A stretch of DNA of 64,000 bases from Aristolochia californica (GCA_029961685.1 JARWKL010000001.1:52044062-52108061); one strand, 5' to 3'; shown: positions 11,035 to 24,001, counted from the first letter of the stretch. Program-made: numbers and translations. The notes: generated by a model not told the origin, from the sequence alone.

Positions 11035-13153
11035 TTTTTCTCAATGCAGGAGCTAATTCTAGTAAAGCCAAATTTTCAACATAAAGTATTGATCCTAATC
11101 TCACTTTTCCTATAGTATAACATGCAGATGATCTCATTGCTGATAAAATGATATTTACCAGCTAAACCTCTGATGATTTATTAGTTAAACCTCTAAATTA
11201 TTATTGAATAAAAGTTATGTATAATATTAAGTTGTGTTTATGAACAATTTTATGCAAGGTTTATGTAGGGGTCATGCCTAATTTTATGCAGGGGTCATGT
11301 CCAATTTATGTAGAAGTCATGCCCAATTTTAAGTAAAATTTATGCATAATTCTACATATACTTTACTTGACATGTATTTTATGTAAAATTTTAAATGTAG
11401 GTTGGAGCTCGGGCTCGAACTCATTTAAAATTCTTGGCCTCGAACTCGATTCCAATTTTATGCTCGAGGCTGGGCTTGGCTCGAGCTCAAGTTCGAAATA
11501 TTTAAATCAAGTTTAACTCAAACATATGCAAGTTCGAGCTCTGCTAGACTCGAAGCCACCCCTAGGGATTGGGATGACAATAGTTTGGTTCAATTTAGGG
11601 TTGGGTTTGAGAAGTTAATGTTACCCTCCCCAAAAAAATTTGTATTGTGTTTTTGCCTCATATACTTTAAAGTAAGACAAAGCTATAAGGCTGACCCTAT
11701 ATTTTTTCAGAGGGAACTAAATTTCTCGCCCATGGGTCATTGAACTTGGCACCTTGCCATCGCTATAGGCCAGTGCCCCTCCTCCCTTTTAGAGAGATTC
11801 AAGTAAGAGAGGTTAAAGTGTAACATAGTTATTGCACTAACTAATATATTCTTAAAGCTCTAATAGCTGGAATTACGTAAAGAGATTTCGACTCTCTTTA
11901 AGCCACATGTAGCTCAATACAATATCAGTGACAACAAGTAGTAAGTGTTGCCAACTCGCAAGAGCAAATCAGCTAAGAAGTTCAACTGTTACGGCAAGAG
12001 ATTATTGGCGATACAGGAATTCCCATTAGCTCTTTTAATGAACTGTTAGCGGTAAAAAGGATGAGGATATAAACATTTTCAACTTCCATTCTCTTACAGA
12101 TGATATCAATGTCTCCTAATTCCATTTACGCGCCTGTAATAGAAATTCCATAGACGCAATCATAGTTGAAGATGAGGAACGTTACTCAGGCGAAGCAATC
12201 ATAGTAGGAGATGAGGGATGTTACTCAGGCTTTTTGGCTGATGTCGGAATCTCTATTTCCTATCATTTATAACAGCGGCGAAAGGAAGATAAAATAAAAA
12301 AAGAAAATGCAAAAGAGATAGGAAGAGTGGGAAGTGAAAACAAAGACCCATGAAGGAAAAATAAAATAAAAACTGAAACGCAGAAGCTCTGGATGGTGGT
12401 GACGAACAATGAATCACGAAAAAACAAACGATGAAGAATATAGGAAGAAGAACGGAAAAGATGCCGTTGAAGAAAGCGTAAATCAGGAGAAACTGAAATG
12501 TAGCCATGAAAACAGAAACTAATAGATACAGAACCAATTAATAGCATATCAATTATCATACATCAACACGGAAACGTTAAAGATGAAGAAGCCAAACAAA
12601 AATGTAAAGAAGCAATTTATAGTGACTGACCTTTCTGTCGAGTCGAAAAACCAGGTCCAAACGTGAAACATGAAGAAACTAGAAATCTTATAAGGATGGA
12701 CAAGGAATCATCCCAAGTTGTATATATTAGATTAATTTATCAAATCAAGTTATTATTTGACAAGAAAGATGAGATTAACAATTTTTTGGAGAATTGATAA
12801 CTTGACGTCTGCATCGATTGTAATACGGAATCATGTGTACTCAGACTTTAAGAGTTTTCTTCCACGATATAAAAAAAAAACAATGTTGAACAATGGCAAA
12901 AGTCTTTGTAGACAAAACCGAACACTCGGTACTCATATATTTCTCATATTACGATAACAATGGTGGATGACATATGAACAGAAAATCAAGATCAAAATTG
13001 GAGAAAAACGAAAAACCCAACTGGTATTGGTTGAGTTTATTTAAAGAATCAAAACCAATCAAAAGCATTTACGCTTGTCAAACTATGGCAAAAGTACTAA
13101 AGAGAACAGAAAAAGGTCTGTATAGAGAGGTTACATATGCCCTGGACCAGAAA

Positions 13154-15058
13154 CTAAGCAGCCGAGTCCTTGTTCAGAACTCCATTGGACTTCTTCACCT
13201 CGACGCTTTCTTTCTCGTGATAAGATGCACCATTTGGGCTCAACAAAGCCGTCGTCTCGTCCTTGTCCTTTATCTACAGCAATGATTCCAATTTAAAATT
13301 TTCAGACCAGGTCCCAACAAATCAGAGATTGTCAATTTGAGGTGTCCACGAGTACCCACCTGAGATGAAGGCAAGAGGTCGCCGTTCTGCTTCTTTTGCT
13401 TCTCATGGGTACAGTAGTAGGAGTACATGCCCATGCCAAAAATGGCGATGAGGATACCGATGATGTTCCTTTCAGTAAAAGGGTCGTGAAGCAGTGTATA
13501 GCCAAATCCTAACACCAAACAAGTCTTCAGATGGCCGAGCACCTGATACGTCACCGGAGAGGTCTTTCCGATCACCAGAAACGTGCTGAAGTTCACTGAG
13601 ACTGAGATCAGACACGACAAGATGATGAATGCCTGCAAACAAAATCATACGGTTATTAGCATAAAGGTTGCAAATGGACGTAATTCACCGGTTCTTTACA
13701 TGGCAAGGGATCAGTGAGATAATATTACCAACACCACCGGAGAGTACTTGAAGGCGAAGACGTTTTGCTTGGTGAGGCTCTGATCCACCAGAGGCCCCGA
13801 TACGAAGAGAATGGCAGCTTGGAATGGAGCAGACTGATACAGCAGCTGAGTGGATGAGACGTTTAGCCTCTTCTGTATGGTGTTTGTCATCTTTAGTGAT
13901 TAAGGTTAAGGAGACGAAGAGAAAGTGCACGTAATAACCCACTAAAATCAATAGGAGAATGAATTAAAATGTTGTAAGGATACTATCTGGCTGACGCACG
14001 TTGTCGCTATGGCGAGAAGAGAAAGAATGGATCCGAGTAGATTGAGGTTAAGATCGGTGATGGATGCAATACCAACTCCCAGAAGTAAAACCAGAAGTGA
14101 AAGCTTTATTTTCTGGCTGCAGAAAGCAAATTAATAAGCAGGATTATAATCCCTGCAAACTGATCTAGTTTTGAAGAATGTAATCTGTCTACATTCTTAA
14201 ACTTTAATTACCTAAACTGCTTCTTTAGGAAAACTGTTTCCAGTAATACAGTGAAGGGAATGATAGCAAGTTTAGTCATCTGCAAATCAAAATCAACTCA
14301 GCAGCGTCAGCTTTCATGAATTGACTCTAACAAAAGAGGAAATCGTGCTATTTAATCGAATGGACAACCTGATAAAAGCCAATGGAGTTGAACCCCAGGC
14401 TAAGATTGAGGAATCCGATGGAGACGCCATTAAGAATCCCAAAGAGCATGACAGTCTTCAGATCTATCGACTTGGGTTCGAAAGCATTGAGCCGTTGGGC
14501 AACATGTAGGCTGCTGAATGTTACCATTAGATGCCAACTCGTCAGAGTCGTAGCTGCATATACATGACAAATTAATTCATGATCAGGCACATATGAACTC
14601 ATGAGACGAGCTTGAATCATCTGCGTGTTGATCGACCATGACGAATGATGTTTGCAGGATGATGATGATGCATGGGAGGATCCATTATTTTGATTTGAAA
14701 AGACTAACTGTTTAGCCGTGACGTCGAGTTTTGTTTGATCGTTGGGGCTTCACATCACCACCAACCGATCGGGGAATGAGTACTATGGAATTAAAATCAT
14801 TAATACTTTAATTTGTTCCGATTTCACTCATCCTAGCCAGAGAATTCCTCTGAGTCCATCTGCTTAATTATGAGGAGGAGAAGCGTCAGAAGATTTTGGC
14901 TATTTTTAAGAGTGCGGGAAGCTGGAGCTTGACTAACCGAACGGGAAGCCAAGAGAGCTGATGAGGGCTTTATTGCAGATGACAATGGCTACCGAGGATG
15001 TCACTGACAGGATCAGTGCTCCGATGACGCCCAACTGCACACCAGCCTTCTCTGCCAT
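13154..15058 (-). CDS. UXT: UDP-xylose-type nucleotide-sugar transporter (KT/TPT family)
   Basis: Predicted Golgi/ER multi-span antiporter importing a UDP-sugar in exchange for UMP. The nearest relatives I recognise are plant UXT proteins, which supply UDP-xylose for xylan and xyloglucan synthesis. Exons, 5' to 3': 15058-14938, 14553-14369, 14279-14212, 14116-13984, 13890-13729, 13632-13360, 13273-13154. All are GT-AG and in frame, giving 353 aa (Arabidopsis UXT1 is about 347). The start MAEKAGVQLGVIGALILSV begins directly in the first membrane helix. Family signatures: LTSWHLMVTF, LNGVSIGFLNLSLGF, MTKLAIIPFTVLLET, IQKRLNV, and the KT motif KTSPVTYQVLGHLKT near residue 246. The C-terminal hydrophilic tail (TTALLSPNGASYHEKE) is typical. 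A 5' untranslated intron is plausible, because a gtacag acceptor precedes the start by about 40 bases. Substrate specificity is inferred, not visible. Confidence 0.92.
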
Positions 15059-17089
15059 TAATGTCGTTTTTTTCTGCTTTCTTGGAATTCCCAACTTTCT
15101 CCTGTACATGTAAGAAAATATAGCACTTAAACCAAACATTTTTGACAAGAAAGTGAATTTTTTCACTACAAACAGAAAAAACGACCGAATCGTATATAGC
15201 CAGATGTCCACCAAAATGAAAAACATAATTTCGATGAGCACAGAGAATTTCTGCTTATAAAACGTATTAATCTGAAAAGAAAATAAGAGATGGATCATTC
15301 ATGGGGATAATGCAACTGCGTTAAACAGATAAATGCGATCGAGGTTCAACTTGAGAGTGTTTCTAGTTTCTTCGATCTAATGTTTTGCTTTTCCAAAAAA
15401 AAGAAGAGAAAGAATAGTAATGTTAAATGTATAATAAGCACGTCACCTGTGAAGAAAAAAATAGATCAGAACGGAAGCACCTTCAGGAGTTCTCACTCTC
15501 GATCCCAAAAGAGAATGAAATCACCTTCAGGAGCTCCAACTCTCACAATCCCATTAGAAGCTTTCGAGCGGGATGAAAAGAAGATGGAGAAGCAGGAAGA
15601 GGAAACCCAGAAATCCCCAGGCAGAATTTCGAAAAGCTTGTGTGAGAATGGATTGTGCATCGCACTGGGCCCTTTTTATTTTTGTTTTCTTACATGGTTA
15701 GAATACCTGCTGTTCGACCTTCGAGAAGGGAGGTCAGTTTAACGGCCAATGCAAGCAACGAAACAGTATTTTACTTCCGTTAGTTGCGACTGTAACTCCT
15801 GGACTCTGGATCAAAATCGCTGCAATTTCTGATAACGATGACGGCAATGCCCCTCTCGAGGCTTTTATGATATCTTATACTTGCCAGAATTTGCCTCCAA
15901 ACATCCATGTCTCTAGCGAAAAGTTTAGAAAATATATCTCAGATGAAGATTTGCGATGTGTCCTCTTCGTCTTCGCTTTTAATGTTTCAGATATCAAAAT
16001 TTGTGCTAATTCTGCCAATTCTAAGAAACTCTCACGATCCTTGGAAAAGCAAGGCCGTGGTTCAGCAAGTGAAGTATCTCCTACTGAGCACAGAAAGCCA
16101 TTACTGTAGAAACTGTAGTTTTGTCATTCTAAGAAGCTAACAGGTGGGACATTTTTGTCATTTATAAGCCTTTTACTATTAATGGCCGTCAGAAATGGAC
16201 TTTTGGTGCTCACCAACTCTCCTTGTGTGGCTGTGAAAACATTTACTGCCTTTGTAGAGAAGTTAGAGAAGGTGGTGAGATATACAGATTTCTTTAAATG
16301 AAGTTTCTGCCAGCGCAAGCAAAGTTCTGTTTGGTGGAACTTCGAACTCACTCAAAACCTTTAGAGCTCTTTCTTCACACCGTTTAAACGTCGCATTAAC
16401 AAAGAGTTCCTTTAAACACCATCAGACGGACGGAGAATTTGCTCTCGTTTTGGTTTTGAGGATCACAAAGTGGGAAGAAAAAACCCCTTGGTGAGAGGGA
16501 ATCAAATTGGAAATTTATGTCTGATCAGGTTATAGTCAAGGTCAATTAAATGGGTATCTTCATTTCAACAGGATCATTACTATGGTTTTCTCTTTAAGTT
16601 CTGACGTAGGAGGATCTGAGCTCACAGTTTCCTTCAAGCCTGGAAATGTCGACATCGCGACAGGTTTCAAATTGATTGGATCTTAGATTAATATTCTTCT
16701 CATGGCGGACTAAATGTGAAGTTGGCTCCATTTTGTCTACTGGTATCAAATTGATTTTATATATCTTCAAGGGTACTGTATTTTGATTTATAACTCCCAT
16801 TAAGAAATTCAAAGAAGACGGATTCGGAAGAACTTTAATATAGGGCATTTTTTTGTTTTTGAACAAAACAGTACAAAGAACTACAGTTCCTTTTCTAACT
16901 GTGTAGTTGGATTTGTCAGACTGCATGTTGAAGAAAAAACAGAAATCCATAGTAGAAAGATTGACAGAGAAGAGAAGGCAATATGCTGTTTCATGTTAGG
17001 GTTAAAAATGCCCCTGACTCACTTTTTATTAAATCTAAGAGCATGTAGAAAGATTATATAAATGCCTTCTTTTCAGTACTCCCCCTCAA
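15059..17089. other. UXT upstream region, no gene seen
   Basis: Holds the promoter and 5' leader of the minus-strand UXT gene, whose transcription start I cannot place. Open frames at 15380-15742 and 15867-16140 (+) and 16124-16950 (-) have no recognisable domain. The right border, around 17080, carries a minus-strand polypurine tract (GAGGGGGAG) belonging to the copia remnant that follows. Confidence 0.4.
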
Positions 17090-18300
17090 ACAGGAACATA
17101 AAGATCAACTGATCCCAACTTGTTAAATAAATAACTTTAAAACTTTTTTATTCAAAGCTTCCATAAATAAATCATGTAACTCCTCAAAGGACCTAACATA
17201 TGAAGTATAAATTTTACCACTCAATACAACAACTTAGATAAAATGACAATCTACTTCAATATGCTTCTTCTCTTGATTGTCACAAGCCATCTTCTTATAC
17301 ACTAACATTGGGAAACCGAACTCCTCAACTAAAGATTTTACTCATAGAAGTTCACAAATTTTATGAGCCATAGCCCGGTGCTTTGCCTCTATGCTAGACC
17401 AAGAACCACAGTTTGTTCCTTGCCTTTTCATGTAACTAAATTTTCACCAACAAATGTACAAAATCCACTTGTAGTTTGTGTTGTCTACTTTAGAGCCTAC
17501 ATAGTAAGCATTAGAAAAAACTTTTACTCACAAGATTTCCATGAGGTTTATACATTGACCCTCTCCCATGCTACCATTTCAAATACCTCGATATTCTGTA
17601 AACAACATCATGATGAACAACTCATAGCGATTCTAGATACTGACTCACCACACTAACTATGAAGCATATACCAGCTCTAGTCATAGTTGCATATGATAAA
17701 ATCTAACTAGTTTATGATACTAATTTTATTTCGTAACACCATACTATCTGGATAATATAAGTCAAGACCACTATCCATCTGTGTATCCATAGGTTTTGCC
17801 CCCAACATCTTTGTTTCCTATAGAAGATCAGTTACGTACTTCCTTTGAGACAACAACACCCTAGACCTACTTTGAGCCACTCGAACACCAAGGAAATGTC
17901 TCAAAACACCCAAATCCCTTGTTTGAAAGTGTGTTTGCAAATGATGTTTCACTTTTGAAATATATTGCACATCACTACTAAGCAAAATAATATCATCAAC
18001 ATACACTATCAAAATAATAATACCTATCTGCCACTCCAACACAAATTCTGAATGATCACAATGGCTTTTCAAAAAACCAATTCTATAACCACATGAATAA
18101 ACTTCTCAAACTAGGCTTGAAGATTCTGTTAAGACCATAAATAGCGTTGCAAAACTATCGAACTTTAATCTCCTCTGCATGAGTAACATCACCTGACAGT
18201 TGCTCCATATTAATCTCTTCAATCAAATCACCATACAAAAGACATTCTTGATATCAAGTTGAAAAGATGTCAATTCTAATTCATAGCCACATTACCAAAA
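17090..18300 (-). pseudogene. Decayed Ty1/copia reverse transcriptase/RNase H remnant
   Basis: Read from the minus strand, the block shows copia reverse-transcriptase motifs: an LDIKN-like stretch near 18260, the catalytic IVYVDDIILL box at about 18000, then RDLGVLRHFLGV and LSQRKYV. RNase H is degenerate, and the block ends at a GAGGGGGAG polypurine tract near 17080. Stops and frameshifts interrupt it throughout. No gag, protease or integrase is found and no intact LTR is recognised, so this is an old truncated copy. Confidence 0.8.
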
Positions 18301-19195
18301 TATGGACATAACCAAGCTCAATCCTGCACATGTTCATGTCAATCCATAAATCTAGCGAGTCATCTGTCCAGGTCTAAATGGACCCATTACATGGGGTTTT
18401 GTTTTTTTTCATGCTCAGGTGCATGGATACTACAAAATATCTTATTGCTTTGAAGGTTGCCTATTAATGGAGTTCTTTTTTTTTATGCTTATAGCTTGTG
18501 AAGCTATTTCGAAAGAAAATTAAAATGGTCCTTTTGAAAGGGAAATTTACAATTTAATTTAAGTTGTGGATCTTAAAGCAAATCTCCTGAGTTCACAAAA
18601 GAAACTCCAACGATGACAGAGTTCATGGAACCAATGAATAATTCAAGATGGAGTTGACATTAAGTGGATGCTGCTAAAATACCTATGCATGCAATATTGT
18701 TAATATGGTTCCAATACATGCTAATAGTAGGACAAACATGTAAATGAGTATTGATGTTATCTTTCTAAAAAGTACCCCACCCATAAAATGTCCAAAAAAG
18801 CCTTTATTTGTTATACATACATAATATACTTACAATTTTTTTTTTTAAAATGCCATCAAATTACTGGTACAAATTAGTTTATTGATCAATCTTTACATGC
18901 TAGTGGAATCTACCAATAGCTTCTAGTGGTCCTACATGCTAGTAGAATAACCTAATAGCTACTAGTGGTGATCTGAGTCTACTAGTTGTTTAAAATGCAT
19001 TTCAACCTAGTTATAGTTATCTAGTTATCAACTGAAGTCTAACAGTCATATTTAATTAACTAACTATAGGTACTTCTTTTACTTATATTTTCCAAACCTG
19101 TATCAAATTGTATTTAGTTGTATTGATTAGTTGTTGTTAGGACTTGGTTCAATTTAGTCATCATGATCCATCTATTAGTTTACATCTATCTACTA
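18301..19195. other. AT-rich, no gene seen
   Basis: No coding signal. The segment 18895-18985 contains repeated short motifs (catgctagtggaat, catgctagtagaata; ctaatagcta) that look like a small degenerate repeat, but I cannot classify it. Confidence 0.4.
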
Positions 19196-20929
19196 GTCCC
19201 CCTTAAGTTGTATTTATAGATATCAAAAGTACAAAAGTACTAATATTACAAGAATACCCTTCACCTTAATAAGAGTGAATAAGAGACATAAATCATAAAC
19301 TAATTACATCTGTACCACCCTAATTACATCATATCTTCCAACACTTCCTCTCAAGTGGGAGATAATAACAGTGATCCCAACTTGAACCAAATAACATTGA
19401 TGTAGTAATAAGCTCCTCCACCACGGTGTCCCAACACCGGGCACCGACTCTCAAAAGGTAGAAAAGGGTGATAAAATATAAGTTGAAACCAACCTCAAAG
19501 AATTTTGAATAAATATAGTGATAATAATTACTAAAGTGGGTAATGTTTGTCATTCACAAGACGACAATAAAAGACCTAAGGGTACCAATAAAAAGTAGAG
19601 TGGGTGATGTTGTTCAATCACAAGATGGTGATAAAAGACCCATGAGTACTAATAAAAGTGTAAAAGGACTTAAAACACCCATATAAATAAAATGGACCAA
19701 CCAAAGCAATGATCCAAAAAGGTTTAGCCAAAGGGGTAAGTGGGAGTCAAACAAAGGACGGTAGGTGAAAGGCTGCCAAATAATAGAGGGTAATGGGTAA
19801 TGATAAGGAATATAAGATGTAGAAGTCGGGGTCAACATGTGCTTTATTTCCCTAGGTAATTCAAATCCTCCATCAAACGAACCAGTGCCGACAACAATCA
19901 ATGAATAATGAACCCATGGCATAGTAATCAAGGGGTTTTTCTTTAGTAAATGTCTCAATCAAAGAAATACAATAGCAACTGCAGTAATGAGCCAATGCCT
20001 AAATACACATATCAAATATGTTTTATATAGCATCAGATAAACGGTAAATAATAAAGTCCTTAAGAGTAATAAAGACACCTGAGGTAATCTGTAGCAAGTC
20101 CATCCTTGAATAAGGAAGATGTTCACAAAATAATAAGTTGGAATCGATTAATAAGCTAATAATAAGTTGAACCAAGTATTGTTAATATGCTTAAAAGGAA
20201 TAACTGAACTGAGTGATGTTGGTTCCGAGAGCAAATATATTTCTTTTGATATATAATTTTTCGTATAAAGTCTTGTTCTTGATGGCAAAAAATGGCTTGA
20301 AAATTGAAGCTTCCTGCTGTTGCACGAAACCTTTTTTGCTACTTGACCTTTGCTACTTCAAATGTTGATTTCTCTTTCTAGAAAAATTTGATTTCAACGA
20401 TTATTTTTGAGTTGAAAACTAGACTCAAATATATTTCATATGATATATAATTTTCTATAAGAACCATATGGTAAGAGAGTTAAAAATCCAATGAAAACAT
20501 GATTTTGGAAAGAAGACTAAAGGAAAAACGAGAAACTCCTCTTTTTTCTTTTTTTTTTCTTCTCTTCTTCCTCCCTTTTTTCTCCTTCTTCTTCTCTTTT
20601 TCTATCTCGGATCATTGCCTGATACCATGTTGAAAGTTAAGATTCATGATGTATAATCATAGTAGAAGAGGATTAAGGGGTGAGAAGATGAAGAGGAGTT
20701 GTGGAGACAAGGTTTTAAGAGAAGAAGAGGAAGAGTGACAAAATTGGAGAAAAAAGGAGGAAGAATAGGGTAATGAACTTGTCCAAACCATCACCCCTAA
20801 GTTGTATTTATAGATATCAAAAGCACTAATATTACAAGAATACCCTTCACCCTAGTAAAAGTAAATAAGAGACATAAATCTTCAACTAATTACATCAGTA
20901 CCACCCTTATTATATCATATCTTCCAACA
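19196..20929 (-). mobile_element. Element D: non-autonomous LTR retrotransposon
   Basis: Two related ends lie in direct orientation: 19196-19343 and the matching part of 20628-20929 share gttgtatttatagatatcaaaa and the following ~140 bp through cttccaaca. On the minus strand the right copy is the 5' LTR and is followed at 20627-20617 by TGGTATCAGGC, a primer-binding site resembling the initiator-Met tRNA type. On the same strand a polypurine tract (GAGAGGAAG) precedes the left LTR. The 1.28 kb interior has no retroelement coding domain. The left LTR matches over only ~148 bp, so it is truncated. An internal motif (ctcctccaccacggtgtccc) resembles one in element C. Confidence 0.7.
20628..20929 (-). 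repeat. Element D 5' LTR (302 bp)
   Basis: Bounded by tgttgaaag and cttccaaca, with inverted TGTTG/CAACA ends. The primer-binding site sits immediately outside on the left (20617-20627). Confidence 0.65.
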
Positions 20930-20931
20930 TC

Positions 20932-21470
20932 CTCCATATCCAACTAATCATGCATAAATCGAACAAGAAACAAGAAATTCTAGAAACTTAAACAACATGT
21001 AATCTACTCAAACCCTCAATTTCATCAAAGGTTACTTATTCTCTTGTTTATATCATACTTTTTACTTGGGGGCACTAACACTGGAATCTATTTTCCATTG
21101 CACTTGAACTCTTTTACACTAACACCCAAGGATGAGTTGAAGTTGAATCAATTAATTTAAGATGAATTGAATTCTTCACTTCATTTCAAGTTCATTGTGG
21201 ACTAACCCCCCCTAAATTAAACATAAACATGAAATTCTTGCAATTAAGACAACTTTGATCCAATTTAGACCTTCAATTTCAGTGCACCATACTCCGTACT
21301 CAACTAATTATGGCTGAATCTAATAGAGATATTAAATTCCAAAAGTCAAACAACTTAAATTCAAATTAGAACTTCAATTTCAGTAATCCATATCTCATAC
21401 TCAATTAATCTCGCCTAAATCTAACAAAACATGAAATTCCAAAAATTAAAACAACCTTCTTCCAACTACA
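20932..21470 (+). repeat. Diverged ~100 bp repeats
   Basis: At least three degenerate units recur, for example 21282-21381 and 21382-21467. Each contains a core like catactc, actcaa-taat, ctaaatctaa, gaaattccaaaa and accttcaatttcag. A related unit begins near 20932. They lie directly upstream of the CACTA transposase pseudogene and are noncoding. Confidence 0.55.
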
Positions 21471-21611
21471 ATATGGAGTTGGACCAAGTGCGTTTTATAA
21501 ATTCACTCATTTGTTCATGGATGCTAACAACCATTATAACCTTGTTGTAAGAGCTTTTATAAATTGAAATTTCTCATCTATTTGTTTCATATCAAAACAA
21601 CTTTCAACATG

Positions 21612-22650
21612 AACAGTAAAGCATTGGATAATATACTCTCTCTTCTCAAATAAGCATTTCCTCCTGGGGAGTCATTGTTTCGCAACTATTATGAGGCTGA
21701 AACAAATTTGCATGAGTTGGGATTCCATTATGAAAAGAAACATACAAAATCATTGTATATTATTTTGGTGGGAATATGAAAATGAAGACAAGTGTTTGCA
21801 ATGTCAAAGGATGAGGTATTTACACTCATGCAACAACAGAAAGTGGTCTCGTAGAAGGTCTTATGTTATTTTCCACTCAAACCTCGACTTCAATGGTTGT
21901 TCACATCAAACTATACAACCAAAGATACGAGGTGGCAAGCTAAGGTGTGTTTGGATGAAACTGATATATTGAGACATCTGGCAGATTCAGAACTTTGGCA
22001 TTAGTTCAACAAAGTGCTCTTGTGGTTTGCTATAGATATTGGTTGAAGTTGAGATTGAGACATAATTTATATGTAATGCATATTGAAAAAACATTTGCAA
22101 CAATATTTTGTTGAACATAAGTGGTAAAACCAAAAACTCGATGAATGCTAGACTTGAAAGAGTATATTTTTTGAGTTGAGATATTGGTTGAAGTTGAGAT
22201 TGAGACATAATTTATATGTAATGCATATTGAAAAAAACATTTGCAACAATATTTTGGGCATACCGTTGAACATAAGTGGTAAAACGAAAAATGTGATGAA
22301 TGCTAGACTTGAAAGAGTTGTGGTTAGAAGGAGAGCAGACTTTTGACGCACACATAGGACATGTGTTTAAAACGCATGCAACATTTCTTTGGACTATAAA
22401 TGATTTCCCGGTATATAGATCACTTTCTGGTTGGAGTACCAAGGAAAAGGTGGCATGTTCAATGAGCATGAGTGAAACACACTCTGTGCGATTGAAACAT
22501 GAAAAAAAGAATCTTAAATGGGTCATTGATGCTTTTCACTCATGGATTACAGGCGACATAGGGATAGAAAGTTGGATGGCACATTGGAGCATTGACACAT
22601 ACAATGACTCAACAAGAGAAAAGATGATTTTGTACATGGCTTTGTAGGCA
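21612..22650 (+). pseudogene. CACTA/En-Spm (TNP2-like) transposase pseudogene
   Basis: The translated + strand, across frame changes, follows the order of the plant TNP2 / transposase-21 family. First comes a YYEAETNLHELGFHYEK-like stretch near 21690. A degenerate cysteine region (WEYENEDKCLQCQ) follows near 21770, then TDILRHLADSELW near 21965-22000, and finally the core signature TFLWTINDFPVYRSLSGWS at about 22380-22435. The catalytic body downstream is missing, and stops and frameshifts are frequent. An internal tandem duplication (22035-22320) adds a partial extra copy. No CACTA terminal inverted repeats were found, so the element limits are unknown. Confidence 0.8.
22035..22320 (+). repeat. 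145 bp tandem duplication inside CACTA pseudogene
   Basis: The segment starting gatattggttgaagttgag at 22035 starts again at 22180. Both copies run through gcatattgaaaaaa, acatttgcaacaatatttt and gctagacttgaaagag, with a small insertion (gggcatacc) in copy 2. Confidence 0.85.
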
Positions 22651-22847
22651 TCAAGTTCTAAGATGGTGTTGCTTCAAATATATCGTTTTGTGTCAAGATG
22701 GATCTCACGAATGTATCAAGTTTAAAAAGTCGTGATTTTTATATCATAATGTAACATTTGATTACGGTGGGGTTACGTTGTTATCTATCAAACAATGTAA
22801 CTACTCCAATCATTGATTGGGATTAATCCTAAGAGGGTTGTGTTAAA

Positions 22848-23109
22848 TGTTAGATTTAGGATTCCATGAGGTTTGTAGGAAAGAACTAGGTTAAGAGAGA
22901 AGAGAGTAAGAGGGAGAGAGAAGGAAGAGGCGCCCGAGTGGAAGGAGAAAGAGAGAGTGAAAAGTAGAGGGGTCGGTCAAGAGAGAGTGCGAGAGGAGGG
23001 AAGGAGGATTAGGTTTTAGTGATCCTAACCCTCCCCCTTAAGTATTTATAACATTGTACATCTTATAAATTACTTCAATGCCCCTATACATGGGTTACAT
23101 CTTTTAACA
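22848..23109 (-). repeat. Element A 3' LTR (262 bp)
   Basis: On the minus strand it begins TGTTAAAAGATG right after a polypurine tract (TTGAGGGGG) and ends CTAAATCTAACA. This is the 3' LTR of the fragmented minus-strand copia element A. The partner 5' LTR is absent from the window. Confidence 0.7.
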
Positions 23110-23382
23110 CCCCCTCAAGTTGGGAGAGAAAAAAATCATAAATACCCAGCTTGTTGCATATACTGGTCTATCTTGGATGTAGCCTACTTTGTAATTTTAT
23201 GTGCTACTTGTCCTTGAGATGAAATATGCTTGAGAGCTATAATACCAACTTGATTTTTTTTCGTACAAAATGGCGATCTACCTCAATATGTTTTGTTCTC
23301 TCGTGGAAGATTGGATTTCAAGTAACGTGCATGGCTGTCTGGTTGTCGTAATAGAGTTCTATATGGGTCTTTTTGTGGAACA
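23110..23382 (-). pseudogene. Element A, 3'-most part of copia RNase H
   Basis: The minus strand translates to the end of a copia RNase H domain (LYYDNQTAMH, then FHERTKHIE) and degenerates before the polypurine tract. The upstream part of the same domain resumes at 29314-29409, beyond element X, and then at 37276 beyond element B. These three pieces are therefore one interrupted element. Confidence 0.8.
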
Positions 23383-23704
23383 TGTTGGAAGATGGGCCCA
23401 AGCCCACATGACCAAGGAAGCCCCACACTACCAAGTGTGTTAGAAGATGGGCTCAAGCCCACAAACCAAGTAGAAGGCCCACATAGTGGTGACATGATGA
23501 TAAAGAGTCAACTCATAAAGATGACATTGATATAATTAGTTTTAGTTTCAGGGTCATAATTATAATATTATAGTTTATTCATCAATAAATTGAGCTTCAA
23601 GATTTGTACACAAGTCAATAACTCTTTTTTTCTCCTATTTTCTCCCCAACATGTCGTCTCTCTTTTTCTCCATGAGCTAATCTATGAAGTCTTAAAAATC
23701 AACA
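23383..23704 (+). repeat. Element X 5' LTR
   Basis: 322 bp with TGTTG/CAACA ends, followed by the putative primer-binding site at 23705-23717. Confidence 0.8.
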
Positions 23705-24001
23705 TAGTATTAGAGCATTGATTTCCAGGACTCACATGTATGGTTTTCAGGATTCTAGAAACCCATTGCTGGAACTTTGTTTTTTATATTGTTATTTGTT
23801 TTGTTGATGTTGCTTGGAAGCGCTTTCTTCCGGATTAGGATTATGTTGGTAGAGGTGCTCAAAGAGAATATCAAGAAAATCCTCTCGAGTTCTCCATCCC
23901 TATCGATCTAACAAAAAGAGATCTGTAGCACAAATTCTGACAGCCTATCTAATACTTACAACAATAATCACTCTTATGGCTTTCTGGTTGATTCTTTCCT
24001 C

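Larger units (their letters stand above)
9435..13153. other. Intergenic between OST1B and UXT
   Basis: The right end adjoins the 3' side of the UXT gene and the left end must hold the OST1B promoter. Between them the DNA is AT-rich and noncoding. It contains a candidate SINE near 10.65 kb, a 25-base C run at 11010-11034, and at about 11395-11570 a block of ctcgagctcgaactcg-type motifs ending in gccacccctaggg, which looks like an old repeat. Open frames at 12253-12559 on the minus strand are phenylalanine/leucine-rich low-complexity products and are not supported as genes. Confidence 0.45.

Noticed and set aside
12253..12559. Phenylalanine/leucine-rich frames that look like membrane proteins
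   Set aside because: Product of purine-rich low-complexity DNA read on the minus strand. Two overlapping frames look alike; no family, splice or start context.
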